Positions 16,207 to 25,261 are shown, counted from the stretch's first letter. The stretch is DNA of 64,000 nucleotides from Halobacterium sp. R2-5 (GCF_011734195.1 NZ_JAANTH010000001.1:930001-994000); one strand, 5' to 3'. Made by a program: numbers and translations. The notes: a model not told the origin generated them from the sequence alone.

Positions 16207-17508
16207 TCAGTACGGCCAGTCGCCGGTGATCTTCATGCCCTCCGCGAGGTCCTCGGCTTCGAGGGCGGCGGCGACGTCGGCCTCGCTGGCGTGCGCGACG
16301 GCGAACCCGTCGTCGGCGAGTTCGACGGCGAGCGCCGTGAGCAGAATCGCCTGCTCGCGGAACGTCCGGGCCTCCAGCTTGTCGAGCGTGTCGGCGTGCG
16401 TGTGTCCCCAACCGCGGCCCGCGCCGTCGGTCTGGCTGGTGACGTGGTAGCCGGGGACGCCGTGCTGGACGTACTCCCAGTGGTCGGAGTGGGGCCCCAT
16501 CTCGGGCGTGATGGAGACTGGATGGTCGAAGCGGTCGGCGACCTCGCGGACGGCGTCGCCGAGCGCGTCGAAGTGGTGCGTGTAGAACTCGAGCGTGCGC
16601 CCGGCGACGACGCCGTCGAGGTTCAGCACCGCGCGGACGTCGTCGCGGTCGCGGTTCGCGGCGTCGTACGCGGCTCCGACGAGGCCGACCTCTTCGGCGC
16701 CGAAGCAGACGAAGCGCACCTGCGTGTCGAGTTCGTCCTCGCGGTCGGCGAGCGCGTGCGCGAGCTCGACGACCATCGCCGTTCCCGCGCCGTTGTCCAT
16801 CGCGCCCTCCGCGATGTCGTGGGCGTCGACGTGGCTCGTCACGAGCAGCTCCTCGTCCGTCTCCGGGCCGAGGGTCGCGTGGACGTTCTGGCTCGTCGCG
16901 TCTCCGACCTCGGCGCTCACGGAGACGCCGACCGTCTCCCCGTCGTACTTCCGGCCGAGGCGCGCGCCGACCTCCTTGGAGACGCCGACGGCGGGAACCT
17001 CGCCGAGCGGCTGCTCGCTGGTGCCCACGCTTCCCGTCGGCGGGAGCCGGCCTTCGACGTGATTCCGGTAGACGAACGCCGCGGCGCCAGCCTCGACGGC
17101 GTGGTAGTACTTCTCTCGCCGGTGGAGGTAGCGGTCGTACCAGCCCGGGACGTCGGAGGCCACCATCACCACTTTGCCGTCGAGGTCGGTCTCCTCGAAG
17201 TCGTTCGGGAGGCCGTAGCCGAGGTCGACGAACTCCCCGGCGACGTCGCCGTTCGGGCTGCGCGGCAGGGCGATGCACTCCTCGGCGCCGGCGGGCGTCT
17301 CGACGGCGCTGTCGCCGCGCGTCCAGCCCTGGATCTCGAACTCGTCGAGGGCGGCGTCCCCACAGGCCGCCGCGAGCGCGTCCCGCGTGGCTTCCGCGGC
17401 CTCGCGCTCGCCCGGCGTCCCCGCCATCCTGTCGCGGACGTCCACGAGGGCCTCGAGGTGGCGCCAGCCGGTGTCGCTGGTGAACACGTCGCCAATCCAG
17501 TCAGTCAT
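16207..17508 (-). CDS. M28-family zinc aminopeptidase
   Basis: 433 residues without a clear signal peptide, so probably cytoplasmic. The metal and catalytic residues of family M28 are in order: SHVDAH (His, Asp), GAMDNGAG (bridging Asp), FGAEEVG (general-base Glu and metal Glu), DGVV and GPHSDHW (His). A protease-associated-like insert lies between residues 120 and 200. The ATG at 17508 was chosen because it gives the usual acidic N-terminus MTDWIGDVF. It probably cleaves N-terminal residues from peptides. Confidence 0.87.
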   Translation of the reverse strand: MTDWIGDVFTSDTGWRHLEALVDVRDRMAGTPGEREAAEATRDALAAACGDAALDEFEIQGWTRGDSAVETPAGAEECIALPRSPNGDVAGEFVDLGYGLPNDFEETDLDGKVVMVASDVPGWYDRYLHRREKYYHAVEAGAAAFVYRNHVEGRLPPTGSVGTSEQPLGEVPAVGVSKEVGARLGRKYDGETVGVSVSAEVGDATSQNVHATLGPETDEELLVTSHVDAHDIAEGAMDNGAGTAMVVELAHALADREDELDTQVRFVCFGAEEVGLVGAAYDAANRDRDDVRAVLNLDGVVAGRTLEFYTHHFDALGDAVREVADRFDHPVSITPEMGPHSDHWEYVQHGVPGYHVTSQTDGAGRGWGHTHADTLDKLEARTFREQAILLTALAVELADDGFAVAHASEADVAAALEAEDLAEGMKITGDWPY

Positions 17509-17592
17509 GGTCGACCGGACGCCGACCACGCCGTAAGTCGTTTCGGAAGGAGAAATCGCAGCGGGGCGCGCGTGCAGCGCGCCGACTCTCGT

Positions 17593-17850
17593 TTACAGGT
17601 CGCCTTCGTCCTTCAGCCCCTCGATGACGTCGTCGACGAGGGACTCGGGGTCGTCGTAGGGGAACTCGGCGCGGCTGGAGAGCTTCGTCGCGAGCTCCAT
17701 CGCCGTGAACGACTTGTCCCCGGCCTCGAACGTCGTCGACGGGCCGTTCGGGAGCGCGGGAACGAGGCCCATCTGGTTCTTCACGGGGTAGTCGGCGCCC
17801 GAGAACGCATCGAGGAGTTCCTGACGGAGTTCAGCTTCGACGTCTGCCAT
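17593..17850 (-). CDS. Small MTH865-like family protein
   Basis: 85 residues beginning MADVEAELRQELLDAF. It matches the small MTH865-type helical domain common in methanogens and haloarchaea: an acidic helical bundle with conserved YPVKNQMGLVPALPNGP and an FTAMELATKL helix. The gene sits inside a much longer open frame on this strand, whose upstream part is an artefact of high GC. Function of the family is unknown; its helix-turn-helix-like fold may bind nucleic acid. Confidence 0.8.
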   Translation of the reverse strand: MADVEAELRQELLDAFSGADYPVKNQMGLVPALPNGPSTTFEAGDKSFTAMELATKLSSRAEFPYDDPESLVDDVIEGLKDEGDL

Positions 17851-18051
17851 GTCTAAACGTGGACAGCCACTGGGCAAAAGGGTTCTGGAACCCTCGACGC
17901 CGTGCGGAGAGTTTCCTCGGTGGTTCCCGTGGTGGCCCGCCGCGACGCGACCCTCTGGGGCAGCGAGGAGTACGCGCTCCGCCGCTCGCCTTATCAACAC
18001 CCCCACATCTTCGGCTCGCAGTTGAAGGGGACTCCGGCCGTCGGTTCGAGT

Positions 18052-18666
18052 ATGACTCCGGACGCCCGCGAAACGGGCGCGTCCTGCAGCGCGTGGGACA
18101 ACTCCCGCTGCGAGGGGACGGCGTACTGCCAGCCGCGCTGCCCGCGCGTCTTCGACGACGACGGCCGCGCCTACGTCGTGCGTCCGGTCGCCGACGGCGA
18201 TCGAGAGCCGCTGCTCGACATGTACGACGTGATGGACCTGGCGTCGACGACGCTCGGCCTGCCGCCGCGGACCCGCGAGCGGACGGAGCGGTGGCTGGAC
18301 GGCCTCGCGGGCGACGGCCTCGACCTCCTCGCCATCTCCGGGGACCGCGTTCTCGGGCACGTCGCCGCCGCGCCCGTGAGCGCCGACGACCGCGAACTCG
18401 TGGTGTTCGTCCACCCCGACGAGCGCGGCCGCGGCGTCGGCACCGAGCTCCTCAAGCAGCTCGTCGCGTACGCCGACGCTGACGGCTGCGAGTCGCTGGT
18501 CCTGACCGTCGACAGCGACAACGAGCGCGCCGTCCACGTCTACGACAACCTCGGGTTCGACGTCGCCGAGCGGCTGCGCCGCGAGCTCACGATGACACTC
18601 GACCTCGACGCGGCGATCGCCGAGCGCGTGCAGGCGCCCCCAGCCGAGCGCGCTGACGACGCCTGA
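18052..18666 (+). CDS. GNAT-family N-acetyltransferase
   Basis: 204 residues. A Cys-containing N-terminal segment (ASCSAWDNSRCEGTAYCQPRC, four cysteines) may bind zinc or iron. The GNAT core follows: VVRPVADGDREPL, then acetyl-CoA binding motif A VFVHPDERGRGVGTELLKQL and VYDNLGFDVAERL. The ATG follows TCGAGT; an upstream in-frame extension was rejected because it is arginine-rich. Substrate unknown; ribosomal protein alanine acetyltransferase (RimI-like) is one option. Confidence 0.83.
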   Translation: MTPDARETGASCSAWDNSRCEGTAYCQPRCPRVFDDDGRAYVVRPVADGDREPLLDMYDVMDLASTTLGLPPRTRERTERWLDGLAGDGLDLLAISGDRVLGHVAAAPVSADDRELVVFVHPDERGRGVGTELLKQLVAYADADGCESLVLTVDSDNERAVHVYDNLGFDVAERLRRELTMTLDLDAAIAERVQAPPAERADDA

Positions 18667-18735
18667 GTCGGCACGCCGTCCTCCGGGGCGTTCCAAACCA
18701 AAGTATTCAGTACCCGGTACCCCCTAGCCCCGGGC

Positions 18736-19281
18736 ATGAACTCCGATGCAGACGAGCGGGTGACGCGCCGCAGGTTCCTCCGCGCGGGCGCCGGCGCCGC
18801 AGCTGCGGGAGTCGCCGCGACCGGGACGGCCGCCGCACAGGAAGACGGCGGACCGACTGTCGTCACCGTCGGGCCGGGCGGCAGCAACGTCTTCGAGCCC
18901 GAGACGGCGTACGTCCAGCCGGGCGGTACCGTCCGCTGGGTGTGGGACAGCAGCGGCCACAACGTCGTCGCGGAGTCGACGCCGTCGGGCTCCGACTGGA
19001 GCGGCCACGAGCCCCTCGAAGACTCCGGCTTCGAGTACGAGCACACCTTCGAGACGGAGGGGACCTACGAGTACGTCTGCACGCCGCACGCCGCCCTCGG
19101 CATGGAGGGCGTCATCGAGGTCACGGAGAACCCGCCGGAGAACACCGGCTTCCAGTCCATCCTCCCGGACAGCGCGAAGAACCTCGCCGTCGCCGGCACC
19201 GGCACGATGGCGTCCGTGCTCGGCCTGACCTACCTCTTCATGCGGTACGGCGGCGACTACGAGGGCGACCTCGACGAGTAA
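18736..19281 (+). CDS. hcp: Membrane-anchored halocyanin (second copy)
   Basis: 181 residues. A Tat signal (TRRRFLRAG) precedes a cupredoxin domain with copper ligands His75, Cys115, His118 and Met123 (CTPHAALGM). A C-terminal helix (GTGTMASVLGLTYLFM) anchors it. It is closely related to the halocyanin of the cytochrome b operon (10505) but lacks its Asn/Thr-rich linker. It is a single gene with TATA-like AAGTATTCAGTA upstream. Probably an alternative electron carrier, used with a different donor or oxidase. Confidence 0.9.
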   Translation: MNSDADERVTRRRFLRAGAGAAAAGVAATGTAAAQEDGGPTVVTVGPGGSNVFEPETAYVQPGGTVRWVWDSSGHNVVAESTPSGSDWSGHEPLEDSGFEYEHTFETEGTYEYVCTPHAALGMEGVIEVTENPPENTGFQSILPDSAKNLAVAGTGTMASVLGLTYLFMRYGGDYEGDLDE

Positions 19282-19287
19282 CGCTTC

Positions 19288-20394
19288 TCAGACCGTCACC
19301 CACTCGCGGCGGTCGTCGCTGCGCTCGACGGCGTCCAGCAGCCGCTGGGCCGCGAGGCCGTCCGCGAAGTCGGGCGCGAACTCGCCGTCGCCCACGATAG
19401 CGGACAGGAACTCGCTGTTCTCGTGGACGAACGTGTGCTCCCAGCCGAGCACGTGACCGGCCGGCCACCAGTGCTCGCCGTAGGGGTCGTCGTCGTCGGT
19501 GACGAGCACGCGCTCGAACCCGCGGCCGTCACCGCGGTGGACCTCCAGTTCGTTGAGCCGCTCCAGGTCGAAACGCACCGCGCCGTCGGAGCCGTCGATT
19601 TCGAACGTGTGCCCGTTCTTCCGGCCGGCCGCGTACCGCGTCGCCTCGAACGTCCCCATCGCGCCGTTCGCGAACTCCGCGTGCGCGGCGAACGCGTCGT
19701 CGACGGTGACTGGGCGCGGCTCGCTCTCGCCCTCGGGGACGCGCTCGTCGACGAACGTCTCGCGGTGGCCGCTGACGGCCTCGACGTCGCCGACGAGGAA
19801 GCGCGCGAGGTCGAAGCTGTGCGCGCCGAGGTCGCCGAGCGCGCCCGACCCTGCGGAGTCGGCGTCCAGCCGCCACGTCCACGGCGCGTCCGCGTCCGTC
19901 AGCCAGTCCTGGAGGTAGCGGAATCGCACGTGGCGTATCTCGCCGAGTGCGCCGTCTTCGACGAGCTGTTTGGCGTACTGAATCGCGGGCACGAACCGGT
20001 AGTTGAAGCCGGTGGCGGCGACGGCGTCGCTGTCGGCGGCCGCCTCAACCATCCGCTCGGCGCCCTCGACGGTCGGCGCGAGCGGCTTCTCGCAGAGCAC
20101 GTGGACGCCCGCGTCGAGCGCCGCGACGGAGGGCTCCACGTGGACGCTGTTCGGGCCGAGGTTGTAGAAGACGTCCACGTCGTCGATTGCGTCCCGCCAG
20201 TCCGTCGCCACGCGGTCGAAGCCGAGGCGGTCGGCGGCCTCTCGGGCGGCCGTCTCGTTCCGGCCGACGAGCACGTCCAGCGAGACCTCGGGGGCGTCCG
20301 GGAAGAACTGCGGGAGCGTGCGGAGCGCGTTCGCGTGCGCGTCCCCCATGAACCCGTACCCGAGCATCCCTACCGAGAGCGGTTCGTCGGTCAC
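19288..20394 (-). CDS. Gfo/Idh/MocA-family NAD(P)-dependent dehydrogenase
   Basis: 368 residues. Rossmann motif GMLGYGFMGDAHANAL at residues 9-24 binds NAD(P), and HVLCEKPLAPT carries the conserved catalytic EKP. The C-terminal alpha/beta domain (DLGAHSFDLARFLVGDVEAVSG) holds substrate residues. The start is GTG; two GTGs compete and the inner one is chosen. Likely oxidises a sugar or inositol derivative. Adjacent genes give no substrate clue; its stop is six bases from the halocyanin stop, tail to tail. Confidence 0.85.
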   Translation of the reverse strand: MTDEPLSVGMLGYGFMGDAHANALRTLPQFFPDAPEVSLDVLVGRNETAAREAADRLGFDRVATDWRDAIDDVDVFYNLGPNSVHVEPSVAALDAGVHVLCEKPLAPTVEGAERMVEAAADSDAVAATGFNYRFVPAIQYAKQLVEDGALGEIRHVRFRYLQDWLTDADAPWTWRLDADSAGSGALGDLGAHSFDLARFLVGDVEAVSGHRETFVDERVPEGESEPRPVTVDDAFAAHAEFANGAMGTFEATRYAAGRKNGHTFEIDGSDGAVRFDLERLNELEVHRGDGRGFERVLVTDDDDPYGEHWWPAGHVLGWEHTFVHENSEFLSAIVGDGEFAPDFADGLAAQRLLDAVERSDDRREWVTV

Positions 20395-20473
20395 TGCCCC
20401 GAGCACCTCCCCACACTTCCGTCGCGTCGTGTCATAGACGCGAGTTCACTCGCCGCCGGATAAACGTTGCCGG

Positions 20474-20965
20474 TCAGTAGGTTTCGACGTCGAGTTCGAC
20501 CGGCCGGCGTTCGCCCTCCAGGTCGGCGACGACGCGCTCGACGACGCGCTCGCCCTCCTCGATTACCTTGTCGACGACCTTGTCGACCACCATCTCCAGC
20601 GACACGAGCGCGGGCAGGTTGAGTACGCCCTTCGCACTCCCCTTGTCGTACGTGACGACGAACGTCACCCGCGAGCCCTCGTCGGTCTCGGCGACCTCCC
20701 AGCGGCCGTGGGCGTCGATGCCGTCCACGAGCTCCCAGTCGATTCGCTCCGGTTCCTCGGTGTCGGTCACGCGCGAGCGGACCGTGTGCGACAGTTTCCA
20801 CCACGCGAACGTCAGCTCGTACTCCGTGCCCGAGCCGCCCTCGCCGTGCTGGGTGACGGACTCCAGGTACTCGGAGTACTTGGCGTACCGCGGGAAGCCC
20901 GCGACGAACGCGTACGCTTCCTCGGGCGGCACGCGGACGTCCGTGCTCACTTCGACCGTGTTCAC
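20474..20965 (-). CDS. SRPBCC/START-like (Coq10-type) protein
   Basis: 163 residues from a GTG start giving MNTVEVSTDVRVPPEEAYAFVAGFPRYAKYSEYLESV, the classic opening of a polyketide cyclase/Coq10-type lipid-binding domain. The central segment ELTFAWWKLSHTVRSRVTDTEEPERIDWELVDG fits the beta-sheet and the long C-terminal helix ends with charged residues. Such proteins bind hydrophobic ligands such as quinones. The neighbouring flavoprotein gene is divergent, with about 90 bp between them. Ligand unknown. Confidence 0.8.
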   Translation of the reverse strand: MNTVEVSTDVRVPPEEAYAFVAGFPRYAKYSEYLESVTQHGEGGSGTEYELTFAWWKLSHTVRSRVTDTEEPERIDWELVDGIDAHGRWEVAETDEGSRVTFVVTYDKGSAKGVLNLPALVSLEMVVDKVVDKVIEEGERVVERVVADLEGERRPVELDVETY

Positions 20966-21053
20966 ACCCCGCCTTCGACACACAGCGGGAAATGTCTACT
21001 GAGGCGACGGATGGACCGCGGCGTTTGTAACGGTCCGGCGCTAACCGCCGGCC

Positions 21054-21773
21054 ATGACGGAGAACGTCGCCGTGGTCGGTGGCGGGCCCGCGGGCCTGAC
21101 CGCCGCCATCTACACCGCACGCGCCGGCCTCGACACGACTGTCTACGACGCCGGCGAGCCGATTCTCGCGCGCAACGCCCACCTGGAGAACGTCCCCGGC
21201 TTCCCCGCGGGCGTGAACGCCCGGACGTTCCTCGACGCGACGCGCCAGCAGGCCGAGGAGGCGGGCGTGGAGTTCGTCGAGGCGAACGTCGAACGCGTCG
21301 AGGAGGCCGACGACGAATTCCGCGTCGAGACGGACGCCGCGGGCGCTGCCACCGCGGACTTCGTCGTCGCGGCGTCGTGGCCCGACATCACCTATCTCGA
21401 CGGGTTCGAGCTGTCCCGCATCGACCGCGGGTCGAAGACGATGCTCGACGTCGACGAGTTCGGGCGCACGGACGTCGACGGCGTCTACGCCGCCGGCCGC
21501 GTCGCCCGGCAGTACCACCAGACCGTCGTCGCGGCCGGCCACGGCGCTACTGTGGGGCTCACGGTCGTCGAGGACAGCGACGTCGCGTTCTACCACGACT
21601 GGGTCGCCCCGGAGGGCTACTTCACAGGCCGCGACCGCGACGTGCCGCCGGGGTGCGAGGAGATCGACGAGGACGAACGCCGCGAGCGCGAGCGGGAGAG
21701 CCTCGAAGCGCTCGCCGCGCTCTCGCCCGCGGAGCCGCCGACGATGCACCCGAGCGTCGCGGACGACGACTGA
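21054..21773 (+). CDS. Truncated thioredoxin-reductase-like flavoprotein
   Basis: 239 residues, short for the family (about 310). It begins MTENVAVVGGGPAGLTAAIYTARAGL (FAD motif at 8-14) and ends its FAD domain with GVYAAGRVARQYHQTVVAAGHGATVG. The NADPH-binding domain of thioredoxin reductase and the active CxxC are absent; the middle passes from FAD domain straight to a SKTMLDVDEFGRTDVDG segment. The C-terminal 50 residues are acidic and helical. It is probably an FAD protein with another redox partner, common in haloarchaea. It is followed 38 bp later by coaBC. Confidence 0.78.
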   Translation: MTENVAVVGGGPAGLTAAIYTARAGLDTTVYDAGEPILARNAHLENVPGFPAGVNARTFLDATRQQAEEAGVEFVEANVERVEEADDEFRVETDAAGAATADFVVAASWPDITYLDGFELSRIDRGSKTMLDVDEFGRTDVDGVYAAGRVARQYHQTVVAAGHGATVGLTVVEDSDVAFYHDWVAPEGYFTGRDRDVPPGCEEIDEDERRERERESLEALAALSPAEPPTMHPSVADDD

Positions 21774-21811
21774 CCAGCCTATTTATAGTCGGGAGCGCGA
21801 ACCCTCGGTGA

Positions 21812-22963
21812 ATGCTCTCCGGAGTGAACGTCGCCCTCGGGGTCACGGGCAGCATCGCGGCGGTGAAGGTCGTGGAACTCGCCCACGAGCTCCGCCGCCG
21901 CGGCGCGAGCGTGCGGGCCGTGACGACCGAGAGCGCGCGGGGCATCGTCCATCCGTGGGCGGTCGAGTTCGCGACGGACAACCCCGTCGTCACCGAGATT
22001 ACGGGTAGCGTCGAGCACGTCGAGCTCTGCGGCCGCGACGGCTGGGCGGACGTCTTCCTCGTCGCGCCGGCGACCGCGAACACGGTCGGGAAGATCGCGG
22101 GCGCGATCGACGACACGCCCGTGACGACGTGCGCGACGACCGCGCTCGGCGCCGACGTGCCCGTCGTAATCGCGCCCGCGATGCACGAGCCGATGTACGA
22201 CCACCCCGGGGTTCTGGACGCCATCGAGCGCGTGGAGTCGTGGGGCGTCGACTTCGTCGACCCGCGCGTCGAGGAGGGGAAAGCGAAAATCGCGACCGAG
22301 GAAGCCATCGTCCTCGACACCGCGCGGGCCGCCGGCGAGACGCCGCTCGACGGCGAGCACGTGGTCGTCACTAGCGGCGCGACCAGCGAGCCGATCGACC
22401 CCGTGCGCGTGCTCACGAACCGCGCGTCGGGCCGGACGGGGCGCGCCATCGCCGCGGGCTGTTACGTCCGCGGTGCCGACGTCACGCTCGTCCACGACGG
22501 CGGCAACGTCCCGTACGCGGACACCGTCGAGGTCGAGACCGCCGAGGAGATGCTGGCGGCGACCCGGGAGGCGTGCGCTGACGCCGACGCCCTGGTTTCG
22601 GCGGCCGCCGTCAGCGACTACACCGTGGACGCCAGCGACGAGAAGATCCGCTCCGGGCAGGAGCTCACGCTCGACCTGGAGCCGACGCCGAAACTCATCG
22701 ACGAACTCCGGGACGACCACCCCGACCTCCCCATCGTCGGGTTCAAGGCCGAGACCTCGGGGGACGACGCCGCGATGGTCGACGCCGCGCGCGAGACGCT
22801 CGAACGCGTCGACCTCTCGTTCGTCGTCGCGAACGACGCCAGCGTGATGGGCGACGCGGACACTCGCGTGCTGTTCGTCACCCGCGAGGACGCCACCGAG
22901 TTCGTCGGCAGCAAGCGCGCGCTCGGCCTGCGAATCGCCGACGACCTCGCCGCCCTCGACTGA
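21812..22963 (+). CDS. coaBC: Bifunctional phosphopantothenoylcysteine decarboxylase/synthetase (CoaBC)
   Basis: 383 residues. The N-terminal flavoprotein domain has GVTGSIAAVKVVELAHEL, the catalytic histidine in SVEHVEL, and PAMHEPMYDHP. The C-terminal CoaB domain has VVTSGATSEPIDPVRVLTNRASG and the VVANDASVMG segment. The two activities convert 4'-phosphopantothenate to 4'-phosphopantetheine in CoA synthesis, via a CTP-activated cysteine condensation then FMN-dependent decarboxylation. TATTTATAG just upstream looks like its TATA box. Full-length. Confidence 0.94.
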   Translation: MLSGVNVALGVTGSIAAVKVVELAHELRRRGASVRAVTTESARGIVHPWAVEFATDNPVVTEITGSVEHVELCGRDGWADVFLVAPATANTVGKIAGAIDDTPVTTCATTALGADVPVVIAPAMHEPMYDHPGVLDAIERVESWGVDFVDPRVEEGKAKIATEEAIVLDTARAAGETPLDGEHVVVTSGATSEPIDPVRVLTNRASGRTGRAIAAGCYVRGADVTLVHDGGNVPYADTVEVETAEEMLAATREACADADALVSAAAVSDYTVDASDEKIRSGQELTLDLEPTPKLIDELRDDHPDLPIVGFKAETSGDDAAMVDAARETLERVDLSFVVANDASVMGDADTRVLFVTREDATEFVGSKRALGLRIADDLAALD

Positions 22964-23104
22964 CAGCCACCGGACGGTTTCGCCGGTAGCACCACCGCAA
23001 ACCGAAGGTATCATCATACGGCGAACCCACTCGCCGAACACGAAAATGACGATAGCTACGCGGCCGCGGACGGCGCCGTGGCGCGAACCACGGGGGGTGA
23101 CCTG

Positions 23105-24145
23105 ATGGGCGACGGCGACCTGCTCGTTCCGGTCGGCGACTCGGTGACGGTCCGGAAGACGGTCGCGTACGTCGCCGAGCGCGCGGCCGACGCGCCGGGA
23201 CGGCCGACGCTGCACTTCGTCTACCCGGTCTCAGAGCGCTTCGACACCGGCGACGACCACGCCGAGACCGCCGAGGGCGAGGACCTCCTCGAACGCATCG
23301 AGGTGTGGGTCGAGGAGGACCTCTCCGAGGAGGCCAGCGCGGTCGACGTCCGGACGGCGACCGTGGGCCGTGACGAGTACCTCTTCAACCCCAGCGACTA
23401 CGCGGACGTGCTCGTCGACTACGCCGACGCACACGGCGTCGACACGGTCGTCCTCGACCCCGAGTACAACCCGCTCGGGATGGCGCCGCTGCTCCCGCCG
23501 CTGGAGCGCGAACTCGAGGCCGCCGGGCTCGACGTCGACCTCGCGCCCGTCGAGCGGCCGACCCGCCGCAGCCCGCTCACGCGGGCCGCCGGCCTCGGCC
23601 AGTTCGTTCTGCTGTTCTGTTCGACGTACGCGTTCTACCTGCTCGTGTCGGGGACGCTCTCGACGTTCGACCTCGCGACCGGCGCCATCAGCGCGGGTGT
23701 CGTCTCGGCAATCCTCTGGCACATCGCCACGCGCGGCCGCGTCGACCCGCGACGGATCGCCGGCCGGGTCGCCCGGCTCGCGGTGTACGCCCCGTACCTG
23801 CTGTGGGAGATCGCGAAGGCGAACATCGACATCGCCCGCGTCGTCCTCCACCCGAAGCTCCCCATCGACCCGCGGATGGTGGAGTTCGACGCCGCGGTGT
23901 GGTCGGAGCTCCCCGCGGCGACGCTCGCGAACAGCATCACGCTCACGCCCGGGACGCTCACCGTCGACGTCACGCAGCGCCACTTCACGGTCCACAGCCT
24001 CACGAAGGGGGCCCGCGAGGACCTGCTCGACGGCGCGCTCGAACGCGCGGTCCGGTTCGTCTTCTACGGCCGGAGCGCCATGCGCCTCGCCAGCCCCGCC
24101 GAGCGCGGCGAAACCGCCGACGACACTGAGGGTGAGAACGCGTGA
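23105..24145 (+). CDS. mnhE: Mrp-type Na+/H+ antiporter subunit E with N-terminal Usp-like domain
   Basis: 346 residues. The start is fixed by GGGGGGTGA ending five bases before the ATG; an upstream GTG gives only nine extra residues. Residues 1-150 form a universal stress protein-like alpha/beta domain (VPVGDSVTVRKTVAYVAERA ... DTVVLDPEYNPLG). The MrpE domain follows: two membrane helices and the conserved NSITLTPGTLTVDV with VHSL. The Usp-domain fusion is a regulatory addition of unknown ligand, possibly nucleotide. It is the first gene of the operon and overlaps the next by 4 bp. Confidence 0.9.
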   Translation: MGDGDLLVPVGDSVTVRKTVAYVAERAADAPGRPTLHFVYPVSERFDTGDDHAETAEGEDLLERIEVWVEEDLSEEASAVDVRTATVGRDEYLFNPSDYADVLVDYADAHGVDTVVLDPEYNPLGMAPLLPPLERELEAAGLDVDLAPVERPTRRSPLTRAAGLGQFVLLFCSTYAFYLLVSGTLSTFDLATGAISAGVVSAILWHIATRGRVDPRRIAGRVARLAVYAPYLLWEIAKANIDIARVVLHPKLPIDPRMVEFDAAVWSELPAATLANSITLTPGTLTVDVTQRHFTVHSLTKGAREDLLDGALERAVRFVFYGRSAMRLASPAERGETADDTEGENA

Positions 24146-24417
24146 CGCTCGTCAACGAAATCCTGTTCGGCGGCGTCGCGGCGTTCCTCGTGCTCTCGCT
24201 GGTCGTCGTCTACCGCGTCGTGCGCGGCCCGACGATGCAGGACCGGGTCATCGCGGTGAACGCCATCGGGACGAACATCGTCGTCATCATCGCGGTCCTC
24301 GCCGCGGCGACCGATAGCCCGTCGATGCTCGACATCGCCATCGTGTACGCGCTGCTGAACTTCCTGATGAGCATCGCCATCTCGAAGTTCACCGTCGAGC
24401 GGGGTGGTGTGCTGTGA
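24142..24417 (+). CDS. mnhF: Mrp antiporter subunit F
   Basis: 91 residues with three membrane helices. The core YRVVRGPTMQDRVIAVNAIGTN and IAIVYALLNFLMSIAISKF match MrpF. It begins with GTG within the upstream gene's last codons (GTGA overlap). Part of the membrane sector of the Mrp complex; MrpF has no known ion-binding residue but is essential for the complex in characterised systems. Confidence 0.93.
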   Translation: MTLVNEILFGGVAAFLVLSLVVVYRVVRGPTMQDRVIAVNAIGTNIVVIIAVLAAATDSPSMLDIAIVYALLNFLMSIAISKFTVERGGVL

Positions 24418-24734
24418 CGCCGCTGGAGATCGCCGTGCTCGCGCTCGTCGCGGGCGGCGTGTTCTTCACCCTCGTCGCGGCCGTCGGGCTGCTCCGGCTG
24501 CCCGACGTCTACACGCGCACCCACGCCGCCTCGAAGAGCGACACGCTCGGCGCCGCACTCACGCTCGCCGCGGTCGCGCTCACGTTCGGCGCCGACCTCT
24601 CCAGCGTGAAAGCCGCGCTGCTCCTCGTCTTCATGTTCATCACGAACCCGACCGCGGCCCACGCCATCGCGCGGGCCGCCGCCGACCAGGGCATCGACCC
24701 GTGGACCACCGACGACGAGGGGGGTGCCGAATGA
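24414..24734 (+). CDS. mnhG: Mrp antiporter subunit G
   Basis: 106 residues with three membrane helices. LLRLPDVYTRTHAASKSDTLGAALTL is the MrpG signature, and FMFITNPTAAHAIARAA follows. GTG start with 4-bp overlap to the preceding gene, and overlap with the next. Subunits F and G sit together in the Mrp membrane module. Confidence 0.93.
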   Translation: MTPLEIAVLALVAGGVFFTLVAAVGLLRLPDVYTRTHAASKSDTLGAALTLAAVALTFGADLSSVKAALLLVFMFITNPTAAHAIARAAADQGIDPWTTDDEGGAE

Positions 24735-25261
24735 ACGTCGAACTCCCGCTGCTGGCGTTCGTGCTCGGCACCGCGCTCGCGACCGCCGTCCTCCGTGACG
24801 TCCTCGGCGCCATCATCGCGTTCGCGACGTACAGCCTCGCCATCGCCGTCGTCTGGGTCGTCCTGCAGGCGCCCGACGTCGCGCTCACCGAGGCCGCGGT
24901 CGGCGCCGGCGTCACCACCGTCCTCTTCCTGTTGACCATCGCGAAGACGGTGCGGCCGTCGGGCGACCGCGTGCTCGAACGGCTACACTGGCCGGCGCTC
25001 GGCGTCTCGGTACTCCTGGTCGCGGTGCTCGCGACCACGCTCGGCGCGCTCCCCGCGGTCGGCGACCCGAACTCCACCGTCATCACCTCGGAGGTGACGC
25101 AGTACTACCTCGCGAACGCGTACGAGGAAGCCGGCGTGCAGAACGCCGTCACCGCGGTGCTCGCGAGCTACCGCGGGTTCGACACCCTCGGGGAGGCGGT
25201 CGTCGTCTACTCCGCCGGCGTCGGCCTGCTGGTCGTCCTCGGCAGGGAGGTGTTCGCATGA
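24731..25261 (+). CDS. Mrp antiporter subunit (MrpA C-terminal/DUF4040-like)
   Basis: 176 residues with five predicted membrane helices. The stretch LRDVLGAIIAFATYSLAIAVVWVVLQAPDVALTEAAVGAGV is the hallmark of the domain found at the C-terminal end of MrpA and in MbhD; the APDVALTE acidic motif is conserved. Residues from about 116 onward form a larger loop (NSTVITSEVTQYYLANAYEEAGVQ). Here it is a separate gene, not fused to a long MrpA subunit. ATG start overlaps the preceding stop by 4 bp. Confidence 0.85.
   Translation: MNVELPLLAFVLGTALATAVLRDVLGAIIAFATYSLAIAVVWVVLQAPDVALTEAAVGAGVTTVLFLLTIAKTVRPSGDRVLERLHWPALGVSVLLVAVLATTLGALPAVGDPNSTVITSEVTQYYLANAYEEAGVQNAVTAVLASYRGFDTLGEAVVVYSAGVGLLVVLGREVFA

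Noticed and set aside
20391-21749. 452-residue minus-strand frame
   Set aside because: Spans the SRPBCC gene, an intergenic region and the flavoprotein antisense, so not a gene.
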